The position numbers were made by a program, and so were the translations under genes. DNA of 64,000 nucleotides from assembly GCF_051020955.1 (NCBI RefSeq), contig NC_135014.1, positions 1,992,501-2,056,500 on the forward strand, read 5' to 3'. Below the pieces are notes generated by a model. It did no database searches and had not been told where the DNA came from. It saw nothing but the letters and a program-made list of their open reading frames with translations. Every line of letters starts with the position of its first letter. Position 1 is the first letter of the stretch. Shown one piece after another: positions 1 to 10,155 of this stretch. This stretch comes from Megalopta genalis (taxonomy: Eukaryota > Arthropoda > Insecta > Hymenoptera > Halictidae).

Positions 1-560
1 TTTATCAATCGAATTGATATATTGTTATATTTGATTATTATATTTATTACTAAATTATATTATTATTATTAATGAAATTAAATAATAGTAATAATAATAA
101 TCTAACTATAAAGTAAATAATAATTCTGTAAATATTTGATCCATAGATCAATCCATAAATTGATCAATCGAATTGATATATTGTTGTACTTGATTATTAT
201 ATTTATTACTAAATTATATTATTATTATTAATAAAATTAAATAATAGTAATAATAATAATATAAATAAAAGTAAATAATAACTCTGTAAATATTTGATCC
301 ATAGATAAATCCATAAATTGATCAATCGAATTGATATATTGTTATATTTAATTATCATATTTATTACTAAATTATATTATTATTATTAATAAAATTAAAT
401 AATAGTAATAATAATAATATAAATAAAAGTAAATAATAATTCTGTAAATATTTGATCCACAGATAAATCCATAAATTGATCAATCGAATTGATATATTGT
501 TATATTTTATTATTTTATTTATCACTAAATCATATTATTATTATCATTATTTTATTTATT
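1..560. repeat. 158-bp AT-rich tandem repeat
   Basis: The motif CAATCGAATTGATATATTG recurs at 6, 165, 323 and 481, giving a period of 158-159 bp. About 3.5 copies are visible and the array probably continues left of the window. Each unit contains ATT/AAT runs and a TGATCCATAGAT segment. The last copy decays into plain AT-rich sequence. Confidence 0.9.
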
Positions 561-1040
561 TTCATATTATATTATAATATTATTATTATATTTATTATTA
601 TGTTATATTATTATCTTTTTATTTATTCTTATATTACATTATATTATTACTATTATTATATTATTATACTATTAGATCGAGAGTCAAACATAACCTCCGA
701 TGCAGCCATTTAGAATCTACGAGTCACCTAAAAGAGACGAGTTTTCGTTCTCACCAAATACGCAAGACCTCGAAATAAATAAAATCCAAAAACGAAACAA
801 TAAAATAATCACAAAGAGAAAAAAAACCAAATACGAACTCTACCTAATACAACAAAAAACTGTAGAAAAGTTCGATCGGCTCCGGCCCCGCCGTCGCCGT
901 TAGCGGCGTTTAGGGTTCGATAGGTCGGGCGGTTGATCGGCTCGGGGCAAAGAGTAAACAGCAACGAGTCGAATAATCAGCCGGGGACCGATTGTGCAGG
1001 CATTTCGTAGGGCGGCTAACGAGGGTTAATGGGAGTTCGC

Positions 1041-1043
<3 letters not shown>
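561..1043. other. No gene seen: AT-rich tail then unique sequence
   Basis: Up to about 680 this is TTATTA-type low complexity. From 680 to 1043 the sequence is mixed and becomes GC-rich. Short open frames here show no recognisable domain. Confidence 0.6.

Positions 1044-1072
<29 letters not shown>
1044..1072 (+). repeat. (AG)n microsatellite
   Basis: Uninterrupted AG dinucleotide run of about 14 units. Confidence 0.97.
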
Positions 1073-1076
<4 letters not shown>

Positions 1077-1627
1077 CCCGAAGTCGGTCGTTAGTTGTCG
1101 AAGTAGCGTACGAACGCGAGCCGAGAGAAACTATCGGCTGACGGAGGATATTCAAACGTGCGATGATTATGTGGCCCGATAGCGAACAGAGTCGGAGCAA
1201 GGGGGGGATGGAGGGTGGTAAGCGAACGTCTCTCTCGGATTCCATCTGTGGCGACAGGATATCGGCGACGTTATCAGCGATTCGAGCAGCGCGCGTCGCG
1301 TCCCGGCGAGCTGTCGAACCTAATAAATGCGGTTCCCATGGAAAAATGCGCTCGGGGACGGCGCGGATTATTCGGTTGTTAAGGGGCGCCGGTCCGGTTT
1401 GACGGGGCGTTAGGAAGCACGGATGGACGAAATAAGGGTCGTTTGACACTCGAGGGGCCTTTGTTACGTCGGGGGAAAATAGGAGCCGGTGAAGTGGCGA
1501 GGGACACGCGTTCCCGTCGTCCGTCGTGATATACAAGGACCGCAAATATTTGTTCGCAGGCGCAGAGACCCACGAGCCTCTCTGTATACCTATACGCGCG
1601 CGGCACCACCGTGCGCCTCTATGCATA
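1073..1627. other. No gene seen: GC-rich unique block
   Basis: CpG-rich sequence that is open in several overlapping frames on both strands, the longest about 225 codons on the minus strand. No protein family is recognisable. The openness is what high GC content produces by itself, so I do not call a gene. Confidence 0.5.
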
Positions 1628-2573
1628 CAGGGTGGTCCGGCTAAACGTTCCCACCTCGAAATATCGCCGCTGACAAGCGCGACCCGTGACAACAAATTTT
1701 CTTCGGTGCCCGGAGACAAATACGATGCGAGGGAACCGGGGTCTTACTTCTTTCCTTTTTCGGACGTAAGACGTAAGACGCTTTATGTACTATCCTTTTT
1801 ATCCGATTCGATCATTTTTTCGATGATGGATTATTGTTCGAATCGAATACTATTCGAATGAAATTTGTTTCGGATACATATTTATATTTTTATATGTTTA
1901 TTTATTTATTTATATATTTATACATAATATGTTTTGTTTATATTTTTATAAATAATTATTATATTATACTATTTATATTTTTATAAATAATTATTATATT
2001 ATACTATTTATATATATTATAATTATTATATTATATTAATTACATATTTATATTTTTATATTTATATTTATACATATATGATATATTTTATTTATATACA
2101 TTATTATTTTTATTATTTTATTATTGTCATTATATATATATATTAGTATTTTATTATTATTATCATTATTTTGATATATATTAGTATTTTATTGTTATTA
2201 TCATTATATATACATTATTATTTCATTGTTATTATTATATATATTATTATTTATATATATTTTTACATATGTAATACATTATACATACTTACCGGGATCT
2301 ACAAAATGCATTTTTCAAAATTTCGTTACGGAACCGCATAAAAAAGTTGAAAGAAACATTATTTGTTAACTATTTTATTATTCCCACGAGTTGCAATCTG
2401 AAATTTTTTTCGTATACTCGTTTCATAAAAAACTGGTTAGTCTAGCATCTCAATAATATTCAAGTTCTTCGAATCGATTTTAAAAAAGTTATTCCGTTAT
2501 TCCTTATTCTGCAAAGGCGTTAACGTGTTTTTCGAGGGGACTGTAGATGGCAACGTTTTACTGGACCACCCTG
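1628..2573. mobile_element. W element: 946-bp TA-flanked element with inverted ends
   Basis: The left end CAGGGTGGTCCGGCTAAAC and the right end, read on the other strand (CAGGGTGGTCCAGTAAAAC), form imperfect terminal inverted repeats of about 30 bp. Each is flanked by TA (1626-1627 and 2574-2575). The interior is about 80% AT with a roughly 35-bp local duplication near 1936-2012. No transposase frame exists, so it is nonautonomous. TA targets fit the IS630/Tc1/mariner superfamily by general rule. A related fragment lies at 7605-7800. Confidence 0.75.
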
Positions 2574-2575
2574 TA

Positions 2576-2892
2576 TATCGGATGCGTGTCCGTGTGTTTG
2601 TACGGTCCCCGGTGAAGCCGCCGAGGAAACGATACACACCGGCTAGCTAGCTACCTGTCGTTTGTAATTCGACGTGCCGGCTAAATCGCTTTTATCCTTA
2701 TCCTTACATCACCTTAAACCCTCCGGTTTATGCGCCTCCCGTGGATGCGACCCCTTCGGATACCAGCCTCGGATATCCCTCTCACGGAGCAGTCGACGAT
2801 GTCCAGGACAGGCATAAAAATTTCAGTTTTCTATCCGGACTATGCTTTTGCTTCGATGTGTACGTATGTATGTAGGACGTTACTCTCTTAGT
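2576..2892. other. No gene seen: unique flank
   Basis: Mixed-composition sequence between element W and the mariner. It contains a short GGCTAGCTAGCTA stretch. Nothing else is recognised. Confidence 0.5.
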
Positions 2893-2984
2893 TATTGGGT
2901 TGGCGACTAAGTAATCGCCGATTTCAGTTATAGATGTCTCTCACTCCCATTTTTATGATGTCCGTAAATGTTGTATTATAAAAT

Positions 2985-3320
2985 TATTATTATTATTATT
3001 GGAAATGGGTAGATAAATAAAAGTAAAACGCAGTGAATTAAACTTATCCCTTTTAGTTTATTAATTTGATGTACGAGGAAGGACCGTCTTTACTCTCCTG
3101 ATTGCTCCAGGAGACTGAAGACTATTCACAAAGACGAAACCAAAAACGTCACCTAAAGACAAAGAGCACTCTGTTCTATATACATATGAAATCATTGTTT
3201 ATCTAATGGTACTCTGGCGAGACTCTCGGCGTCGATTCGTCTTTGTAACTTATATGCTAGAAGGAAAAACTTCTGAGTATTCAAAAGAGATAAAATAATC
3301 CAATAATTATTATTATTATT
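2985..3320. other. Unassigned insert or diverged mariner interior
   Basis: This stretch starts after the mariner left end and stops at the LTR target duplication. It has ATT-rich edges (ATTATTGG near 2995 and CCAATAAT near 3300 are inverted) that could mark another solo LTR or a MITE. I could not find a convincing target duplication. No coding match to the missing mariner region is visible. Confidence 0.35.
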
Positions 3321-3923
3321 ATGTTTGTTGGAATTTGCTAATTGTTTATTTACTAATAATGCGATACAAATATGATACAGTGTTTAACACGTTCCCTGCC
3401 AGACCGTTTTTTGAAGACTTTCCGTTCAAGCCGGAACATTTGTATTATTTACATTTGTATTATTTTGTTTCTGGCGTATGCTTTACAATAATTAAAATAG
3501 TGCAAAAATCATAATTATCAAGGAAAGGTTGTATAGTTTAACATGCATAACACAGCAAACCAATAAATTTATTTTTCTAGGAATTACTTTAACAAATACC
3601 TGGCTGATCATTATTATGCCAAGCGAGTTGCATCCTCACATATAATTTTTTTTATCATGCCTATATTAGTTTAAAATATAACATTTTAGTTAAATTCAAG
3701 TTTGTATGCGATTACAAAGGGATGTTACGATGAACTTTGTTAAAACATGGCAAACATAAGTGTGGTTTATCCACACAACTATCGCAGAATGTTACAACTT
3801 TTACAGTACTATAGAACTATAAATCAATCCCAGTTTCAGTGAAGCAGTAAGTATTAAGTTTCTCGGAATAAGAGAAATGCAGTTAAAACAAGTTACAGTA
3901 AAGAAAAATTGCCCATCACGCCG

Positions 3924-3945
3924 CGTGGGGCGTATACGCCCCACG
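3924..3945. repeat. 22-bp perfect palindrome, copy 1
   Basis: The half site CGTGGGGCGTA is followed directly by its exact reverse complement. It lies inside the piggyBac-like MITE, and an identical copy lies at 4063-4084. Confidence 0.9.
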
Positions 3946-4062
3946 ATTAAATGAGGGCATCAGCAATAGTATTAAGATGTCCATAATTGACTGCATAATG
4001 AATTTTTAAAAAATTCTTCATTTTACAATGATAATACCAAATGGCTTGAACGGAAAGTTCAG

Positions 4063-4084
4063 CGTGGGGCGTATACGCCCCACG
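4063..4084. repeat. 22-bp perfect palindrome, copy 2
   Basis: Identical to the palindrome at 3924-3945, placed just inside the right terminal repeat of the piggyBac-like MITE. It may be a transposase or host-factor binding site; that is inference. Confidence 0.9.
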
Positions 4085-4413
4085 CGGCAGGTAACGTGTT
4101 AATAAAGCATCTAGCGGATATAAAATGTACTTTGTGTGAAGAAAAGTGACTGTATGTGAAGTCGCGGAGATACTGTCTGATAGATCGTCTTCTAGGCTGA
4201 CGAACGCCTCTGCAGTTCTATGGGAAGTAGCTTCTCGCACTGGAACGTGCGGTCCTTTTATACTATTCCTTCAGAAGGTCGGGCTTGTACCTGCATTTAT
4301 GAACCTCGGGGTTGTACCTTTATTTATTGCCCCTGTAGACACGTGTGTGTGTGTATGTGTATGTATCGTTGTATATACCAACAATGTTATTTTTTATTAT
4401 CCGTGAATGTTAG

Positions 4414-4788
4414 CAACTGGACAAATTGAATGCAGCGGTCAAGGAAAAGCGACTAGAATTGGTCGATCGTAAAGGTGTCATTTTCCAGCAGAACAATGCT
4501 AGGCCGCACACGTCTTTGTCCACTCGGCAAAAATTGATGGATATTGCTTGGGAATCGATGTTACACGCACCATATAGCCCTGATCTCGCGCCATCGGATT
4601 GCCACTTATTTCGATCCCTGGACAACTGCTTTCGTGGTAAAACTTTTAACGACGACGACGCTGTAAAATCTCACTTAACTCAGTTTTTGGCCGAAAAGGA
4701 TCAGACTTTCTACGAGCGTGGAATTTTCAAGTTGTCGGAGAGATGGCGAAAGGTCATCGAACGAAATGGAAAATACATTGCAGATTGA
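4414..4788 (+). pseudogene. Mariner transposase, C-terminal fragment
   Basis: About 124 residues of mariner (DD34D) transposase remain, against about 345 in a full protein. Visible motifs are NNARPH near residue 26 and YSPDLAPSD near residue 52, ending with a normal stop at 4786-4788. The family's second catalytic aspartate (DNARPH) is N here, and the third, in APSD, is present at the expected 34-residue spacing. Upstream, an in-frame TAG at 4411 and nested insertions cut the gene. There is no ATG start. It cannot encode an active transposase. Confidence 0.93.
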
Positions 4789-4862
4789 ACTTCGTTCCAA
4801 GTAAAAGAAATTTTTCATTACGTTGAACAAATCGGCAATTACTTAGTTGCCAACCCAATACA

Positions 4863-5160
4863 AGAGCGTGTTCGAATTACAATGTAATGTAAGTAATGGA
4901 TAACGTTCGAGTTCATTTAATTACTAATTATTTCGATCACGAGCGTAATTCAAACACAACGCAGTTTAATTCACCATCCGATCGAACATCGATGTAACTG
5001 AATTACATTGTAATTTAATCACTTTAATCAATCGAATCACTCTATGATTTAATTCAACGGCGATCTGGATAATCTTGTAATTCGATTAAACGGCCATCCG
5101 AATTACGAATTACAATGTAATCGAATTACTTCCGTAATCGTAATCCCTCGGGTACATAAT
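4863..5160. other. No gene seen: AT-rich with recurrent ATTACAATGTAAT
   Basis: The quasi-palindromic motif ATTACAATGTAAT occurs at 4876 and 5109, and its reverse complement at 5002. GAATTAC fragments lie between. It is probably a degenerate old repeat. Confidence 0.5.
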
Positions 5161-5905
5161 TCGACAGTGTTTCTGCAGAACCCGGCCGCGAATCGCGCCT
5201 GAAAGCGCGCTCCTCAGTAGCACGAGTCAGCCATTTGGTGGGCCAATCCGAAAATCCCGTCAGAATCGTCTGCCGGGAATCGCTAAACAATACCCGAAGA
5301 CTGCGCGGCTCCCTAAAACTGTTCCGCCGAAATCCAAGGGGCCAGGATTCCTCGAATTTCCCACGGAATTCCCGAAGGGGATCCTGCGGAGCCGGTAATT
5401 TACGGCGTCGCTTTAACGTGCACGTCTCTTTGCCGGCCGCGGGTTCGTTCTCCTTGTATCCTTGATTAAGTTCCGGCCGGTCGGCAGCCTAGATACGCTT
5501 CGCTTTTTTTCCCCAGGAGCGAGAGAGACGGAGAGACCGGACCGAACGTGTGTCCGACCACGAACGGCGGTTTCTACTCGCCGGTTATCCCCGGCGTGCT
5601 CGGCGCCGATCGAGAATTCGAGAATTCGAGAGAGCGAGAACCGTCTTTTCTTTCGGCCGTGTCCGCCGATACACCGGCGGCAATTTATGCTTGCGGCCGC
5701 GTCCCGGCCGGCCCGGAACAACGACGGCGCCCGGCGGCCACGCGAGCCGAGTTTCGAGGGTTGTTTTACTTACCGACCTACGCCAATTTGTTTGGACGAC
5801 CGACCGGAGAGAGCTAAGCCGGCGTCGAAGGGGTGGCTATTTTTAACCGGCCCCGCACTCTGCCCCCGGCCGGGCCGGGCGCGCCCGTTCCCAGACCTTT
5901 TTCAC
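5161..5905. other. No gene seen: GC-rich CpG-dense block
   Basis: GC-rich sequence open in several frames of 75 to 225 codons. The longest continues into the adjacent CT repeat as serine-leucine, which argues against coding. No domain is recognised. It could be a promoter or UTR island of a gene outside the window. Confidence 0.45.
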
Positions 5906-6236
5906 GGTGCCACCAACTCTCTCCCTCTCTCTCTCTCTCTCTCTCCCTCCTTCTCTCTTACTCACTTTCTTTCTCTGTCTCTCTCTCTCTCCCTCCCCCT
6001 CTCTTACTCACTTTCTTTCTCTGTCTCTCTCTCTCTCTTTCCCTCCCCCTCTCTTACTCACTTTCTTTCTCTCTCTCTCTCTCTCTCTCCCTCACTCACT
6101 CACTTTCTTTCTCTGTTTTTCTCTCTCTCTTTTCCATGAAAGAGAATGATTTCTCTCTCTCTCTCTCTCAACATCTCTCAACTCACTCTCTCTCTCTCAA
6201 CATCTCTCAACTCTCTCTCTCACGTCTGTTTCTCTG

Positions 6237-6267
<31 letters not shown>

Positions 6268-6826
6268 AATATCTCTCTCTCAACTCTCTCTCTCTCTTCC
6301 TCTCTCAATATCTCTCTCTCAACTCTCTCTCTCTCGCGTCCACTCTCTCTCTCTCAACTATCTTTCACTCTCTCTCTCTCTCTCTCTCTCAATATCTCTC
6401 AACTCTCTCTCTCGCCCGTCTCTCTGTCTCTCTCTCAACTATCTTTCACTCTCTCTCTCTCTCAATATCTCTCTCTCAACTCTCTCCCTCTCTCTCTCCC
6501 TCTCTCAATATCTCTTTCTCAACTCTCTCTCTCTCTCTCTCTCTCTCAATATCTCTCTCTCAACTCTCTCCCTCTCTTTCTCAACTCTCTCTCTCTCTCA
6601 ACTCTCTCTCTCTCTCTCTCAATATCTCTCTCTCAACTCTCTCTCAGTCTCTCTCTCAACTATCTTTCACTCTCTCTCTCTTTCTCAATATTTCTCTCTT
6701 AACTCTCTCTCTCTCTCAATATCTCTCTCTCTCTCTTTTCCATGAGAGAGAATAATTTCTCTCTCTCTTTTCCATGAGAGAGATTGATTTCTCTCTCTGT
6801 CTCAACTCTCTTTCTCTCAATCTCTT

Positions 6827-6860
<34 letters not shown>

Positions 6861-6876
6861 AGTAGCTCTCTCTGAA

Positions 6877-6910
<34 letters not shown>

Positions 6911-7092
6911 CTCGCGTGCTCTCTCAACTCTCTCTCTCCCTCTCTCTCGTCCTCCCTCTCTCTCCCTATTCCATGAGAGAGAACGATTTTTCTCTCTTTT
7001 CCACTCTCTTTGTTTCTCTCTCTCGCTCTCTTTTCCATGAGAGAGAATCGTCTCTCTCTCTTTTCCATAAGAGAGAATCGTCTCTCACGATT

Positions 7093-7126
<34 letters not shown>

Positions 7127-7215
7127 CCTTTTCCATGGGAGAGAATGATCTCTCTTCCTCTCTCTTTTTTTCTCTGTCTCTCTCTCTCTGTCTCTCTCTC
7201 TCTCTCTTCTCTCCC
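5906..7215 (+). repeat. 1.3-kb interrupted (CT)n array
   Basis: CT dinucleotides are interrupted by TTACTCACTTTC blocks (5950-6110), CAATATCTCTC/CAACTCTC blocks (6170-6720) and seven copies of a TTTTCCATGAGAGAGAATGA-like motif (6130, 6736, 6768, 6969, 7031, 7061, 7130). Frames of up to 289 codons here are Ser/Leu artefacts. On the minus strand they read as Arg/Glu. Confidence 0.97.
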
Positions 7216-7224
7216 TTTCTCTGA

Positions 7225-7604
7225 CTCGCTCCTGTGTACACATATAGGATTGCAGCCACGGTGACCGGTCAACGCCGAGATATTTCAGAGGTCAGGGAAG
7301 AAAAGCGCATTTCCTGTCGCGGTCCACGCTTCCCACCCCCTCGGCCGGATGCCCCGACAGTTTCGGACACGCGGCGCCACTTACTCCTCCACCTCGCGAC
7401 GAAGAAATCGGTGGTTGAACTCCTTGGAATGCCTCCGCGGCCGCCTCGGTCTGCGGTCCTTTTCCTATCGATCGTTATCCGAGACGTTGCTCTCGCCCGC
7501 GGCGCCCGGCGTCGCCCTCCATGAAACTGCCGATCGGTTTTTAAATCTCTAAAAAAATCGCAATAAAACTGCCATATTTGCGATAACCGATTTCGATGCA
7601 ATGT
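7225..7604. other. No gene seen: GC-rich unique block
   Basis: Unique CpG-rich flank of the CT array. Overlapping frames are open on both strands but show no recognisable product. Confidence 0.45.
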
Positions 7605-7800
7605 TCAACACGCGTATCAGTTACCGAGATCTACGAAAAACATTTTTTTCAAATTTTCGTTATAGGCTCCGATAAGAAAGTTAAGAAACGAGAATTTCTT
7701 TTTATTTTGTTACTATTCCAAAAAATAGCATAATTGAAAGAAAGCATTTCAGTCATCCTCTAGTAGACTAATCCTGCTGTCATCTAAAACAAAATTCGAG
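7605..7800 (+). mobile_element. Fragment related to element W
   Basis: TTACCGAGATCTAC, a poly-T and AAATTTTCGTTA series and a later GACTAATC parallel 2286-2460 inside element W, in the same order. No terminal repeats are visible. It is a diverged partial copy. Confidence 0.45.
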
Positions 7801-8448
7801 TAATTTAGATCAATTTAAAAATATTTGTTGCATTATAAAAAGTGTACGATAATTTAAAAAATGATTGCAAAAAGTACTTGCACGAAATTGTTGAACTTGT
7901 CGAATAGTTGAAATATGTATAATATACTATAGTATAGTATATATATATATATATATAATAAATATGTATAATATAGTTGAAACCTTCCAAATCCCAATTT
8001 GTCATTGTCCATTAGTTGCATCGTGTTTGCAACGGTCATGAAACAAGTCACGAAATCCGATTATTTAACGACGAGAGTCTAAGACACCTGATTCGAAGCT
8101 GTTCGATCGTGCTCGACCACGTCCGGCGGATCCAATCATTTACCCTGGCAAAAAGAAACGGCCAGCATTCCGCAACACACTTGCAGAATTTCTCGGCCAT
8201 TCCGAGGGAGTCGGGAGATCAGGAGAAATCCCGCGGTATCACCGAGGCGATCAGGATTCATCGGCTCGCCCTCCGCGAAATCCCCAGCCGCTGGATTTCC
8301 GCGGCCGGGATCTCCTAGCAGTTCGGGCCCCGTATCGCAAGTTACAATACTCGTTGACTGCCGTCCAGGAATCCCAATATTTCGGTTCGCCATTCCGCGG
8401 CGCGGCGCGGCGCCTCGCAGCCGCGTCCCAACGGCGTTATACTATACA
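7801..8448. other. No gene seen: AT-rich then unique
   Basis: AT-rich up to about 7980, including a short (TA)n run near 7937-7958. The rest to 8448 is unique and of balanced composition. It is open for about 100 codons (8016-8318) with no recognisable domain. Confidence 0.5.
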
Positions 8449-8814
8449 CAGGGTGTCCCAAAAATGTCTCGCAATCCGAAAGCAAGGGATTCCTGAGGTG
8501 ATTTCAAGCAACTTTTTCCTTAGCGAAAATGCAATCCGCGGCTTCGTTTGCGAGTTATTAACGAACAAACAGTGACCAATCAGAGGCGAGGTCATTTGGC
8601 GCGAGACGGCCGAGCCGACGAGCGGAACCGTGCTCCGCGCACTCGTTGGCTGGGCCGCCGCGCGCCAGCCGAGCTCGTCTCTCATTGGTCACTGTTTTTC
8701 GTTGATAACTCGTAAACGAAGCCGCGGAGAAAGTTTTCGCAAAGGAAAAAGTTGCTTCAAATGACCGCAGGAACCTCCCGTTTCCGGATCGCGAGACATT
8801 TTTGGGACACCCTG
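8449..8814. mobile_element. P-family palindromic MITE, copy 1
   Basis: Its ends are CAGGGTGTCCCAAAAATGTC and the inverse. The arms stay complementary for about 150 bp each (CTCGCAATCCGAAA, AAGCAACTTTTTCCT, GAGTTATTAACGAA blocks), so the element folds into one long hairpin. Both arms carry CCAAT boxes (GACCAATCAG; CTCATTGGTC). A TA at 8815-8816 follows the right end; the left side reads TACA. There is no coding capacity. Confidence 0.9.
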
Positions 8815-8816
8815 TA

Positions 8817-9300
8817 TTCCACGTGGCGGCGCAGCGTTGCGGCTGTTTTCGCACCGGGATCACGTACCGTTTCGAAGAATGGCACACGGGTGCCCCCGCG
8901 GGCCGAGCTCTAAAATCATTTTCGGAACGGATGGTATCTCCGGAGGAGCCTCTCCCCTCGCCTTCCGTCGACGGCAATCGATGGAAACCTAAACGGCCGG
9001 AACGGACGCGGCGCTTTTAACGTTTCTTTTTTCATACGCGGACCCGGGCAAAACCGGTCCCCGGGTAATCGCCACGGAAAAAGACAGCTCTGCATTTTTC
9101 CTTTCTCGTCCGTCGGCCGAGCTCGCTTCATTTATTTCGACCCGTTTCGTCTCTCGCCTCGACGAGTCTCGGCGTTCGCCTCGTCTCGATGGGATGCGTT
9201 TGTCGTTTCTGGGTTGGGAAACAAGCCTCGTTGAAAGTGGTCATAGCAGAACGAATTTTAATAAATCGGGACTTTTAACCCTTTTAAAATTATTGAATTT
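8817..9300. other. No gene seen: unique GC-rich block
   Basis: CpG-rich unique sequence with overlapping short open frames on both strands. Nothing is recognised. Confidence 0.45.
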
Positions 9301-9307
9301 TTTTATA

Positions 9308-9510
9308 CCGCCGATATATATGAGAATTAATACATTATTATTGTTATTATTATTATTAATTATATTAATATAACTATATTATATTAATTATATATTATTA
9401 TATATTGCCGCCGATATATATGAGAATTAATACATTATTATTATTATTATTAATTATATTAATATAACTATATTATATTAATTATATATTATTATATATT
9501 ATATTATATA
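9308..9510. repeat. Two copies of a 100-bp AT-rich unit
   Basis: CCGATATATATGAGAATTAA begins at 9311 and again at 9411. The following ATT/TATATTAATA tract is nearly identical in both copies, so the duplication is recent. AT-rich sequence continues to about 9600. Confidence 0.92.
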
Positions 9511-9814
9511 TTATTAATAAATTATTTTATATTCAATTAAATTATATTATATTATATTTTATTATATTCTATTATAGTGCACTAAATTATATTATTATTT
9601 AAGTAACAAAATGATCTGTGCAGAATTGACCGTCGATTTTCTTAATCATGCAAGAATCAAAATTAAAGAGAAAAGAGCAATTATATATTTGCTTGTTACA
9701 GCTAGTCTGCGGATAGTTATGCAAAATAAAAATTGTCTGCGTGAATTGCAAGAAACAAGAAATTAAATAGCAAGTTCGTTCTGTCTTTAATAATTTTGAT
9801 AGATTAAACATAAT

Positions 9815-10155
9815 GCGTTCACATTTAAAAATTAAGACATTAATTATTGAAAAATTAAAACATTAATTGTTGAAATATTAAAACATTAATTATTGAAAAA
9901 TTAAAACATTAATTACTGAAATATTAAAACATTAATTATTGAAAAATTAAAACATTGATTATCTTAAATTTAAACCATTAATTACTAAAATATTGAAACA
10001 TTAATTATTGAAAAATTAAAACATTAATTATTGAAAAATTAAAACATTAATGATTTAAAAATTAAAACATTAATGATCTCAAAATTAAAACATTAATTAT
10101 TGAAAAATTAAAACATTGATTATCTTAAGTTTAAACCATTAATTATCTCAAAATT
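9815..10155. repeat. 23-bp minisatellite (ACATTAATTATTGAAAAATT)
   Basis: About 14 copies of a 23-bp AT-rich unit, with variants ATTGTTG, ATTACTG and ATTATCTT. Confidence 0.92.

Larger units (their letters stand above)
3388..4098. mobile_element. piggyBac-like MITE (711 bp, TTAA target)
   Basis: The ends CACGTTCCCTGCC and, inverted, GGCAGGTAACGTG are flanked by TTAA at 3384-3387 and 4099-4102. Subterminal 16-bp inverted repeats (ACTTTCCGTTCAAGCC) sit at 3417-3432 and 4043-4058. Terminal plus subterminal inverted repeats and the TTAA target are the layout of piggyBac. No transposase is present. It is inserted inside the solo LTR. Confidence 0.88.
3326..4383. mobile_element. Solo LTR (about 343 bp net) with 5-bp target duplication
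   Basis: It begins TGTTGG and ends CCAACA, the TG...CA inverted ends of an LTR. It is flanked by the direct repeat ATGTT at 3321-3325 and 4384-4388. After removing the TTAA-flanked insertion at 3388-4098 the net length is about 343 bp. A CTTTTATACT promoter-like segment lies near 4254. No internal retroelement region remains, so it is a solo LTR left by recombination. BEL or gypsy affiliation cannot be decided here. Confidence 0.8.
2895..4858 (+). mobile_element. Mariner element, broken by nested insertions
   Basis: The left end TTGGGTTGGCGACTAAGTAA matches, in inverted orientation, the right end at 4829-4858. Both are flanked by TA (2893-2894, 4859-4860), the mariner target. The span is 1964 bp against the usual 1.3 kb, and most of the 5' two thirds of the transposase is missing. 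The middle is occupied by a solo LTR that holds a piggyBac-like MITE, plus an unassigned 300-bp stretch. The terminal sequence resembles the mellifera subfamily common in bees. Confidence 0.92.
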
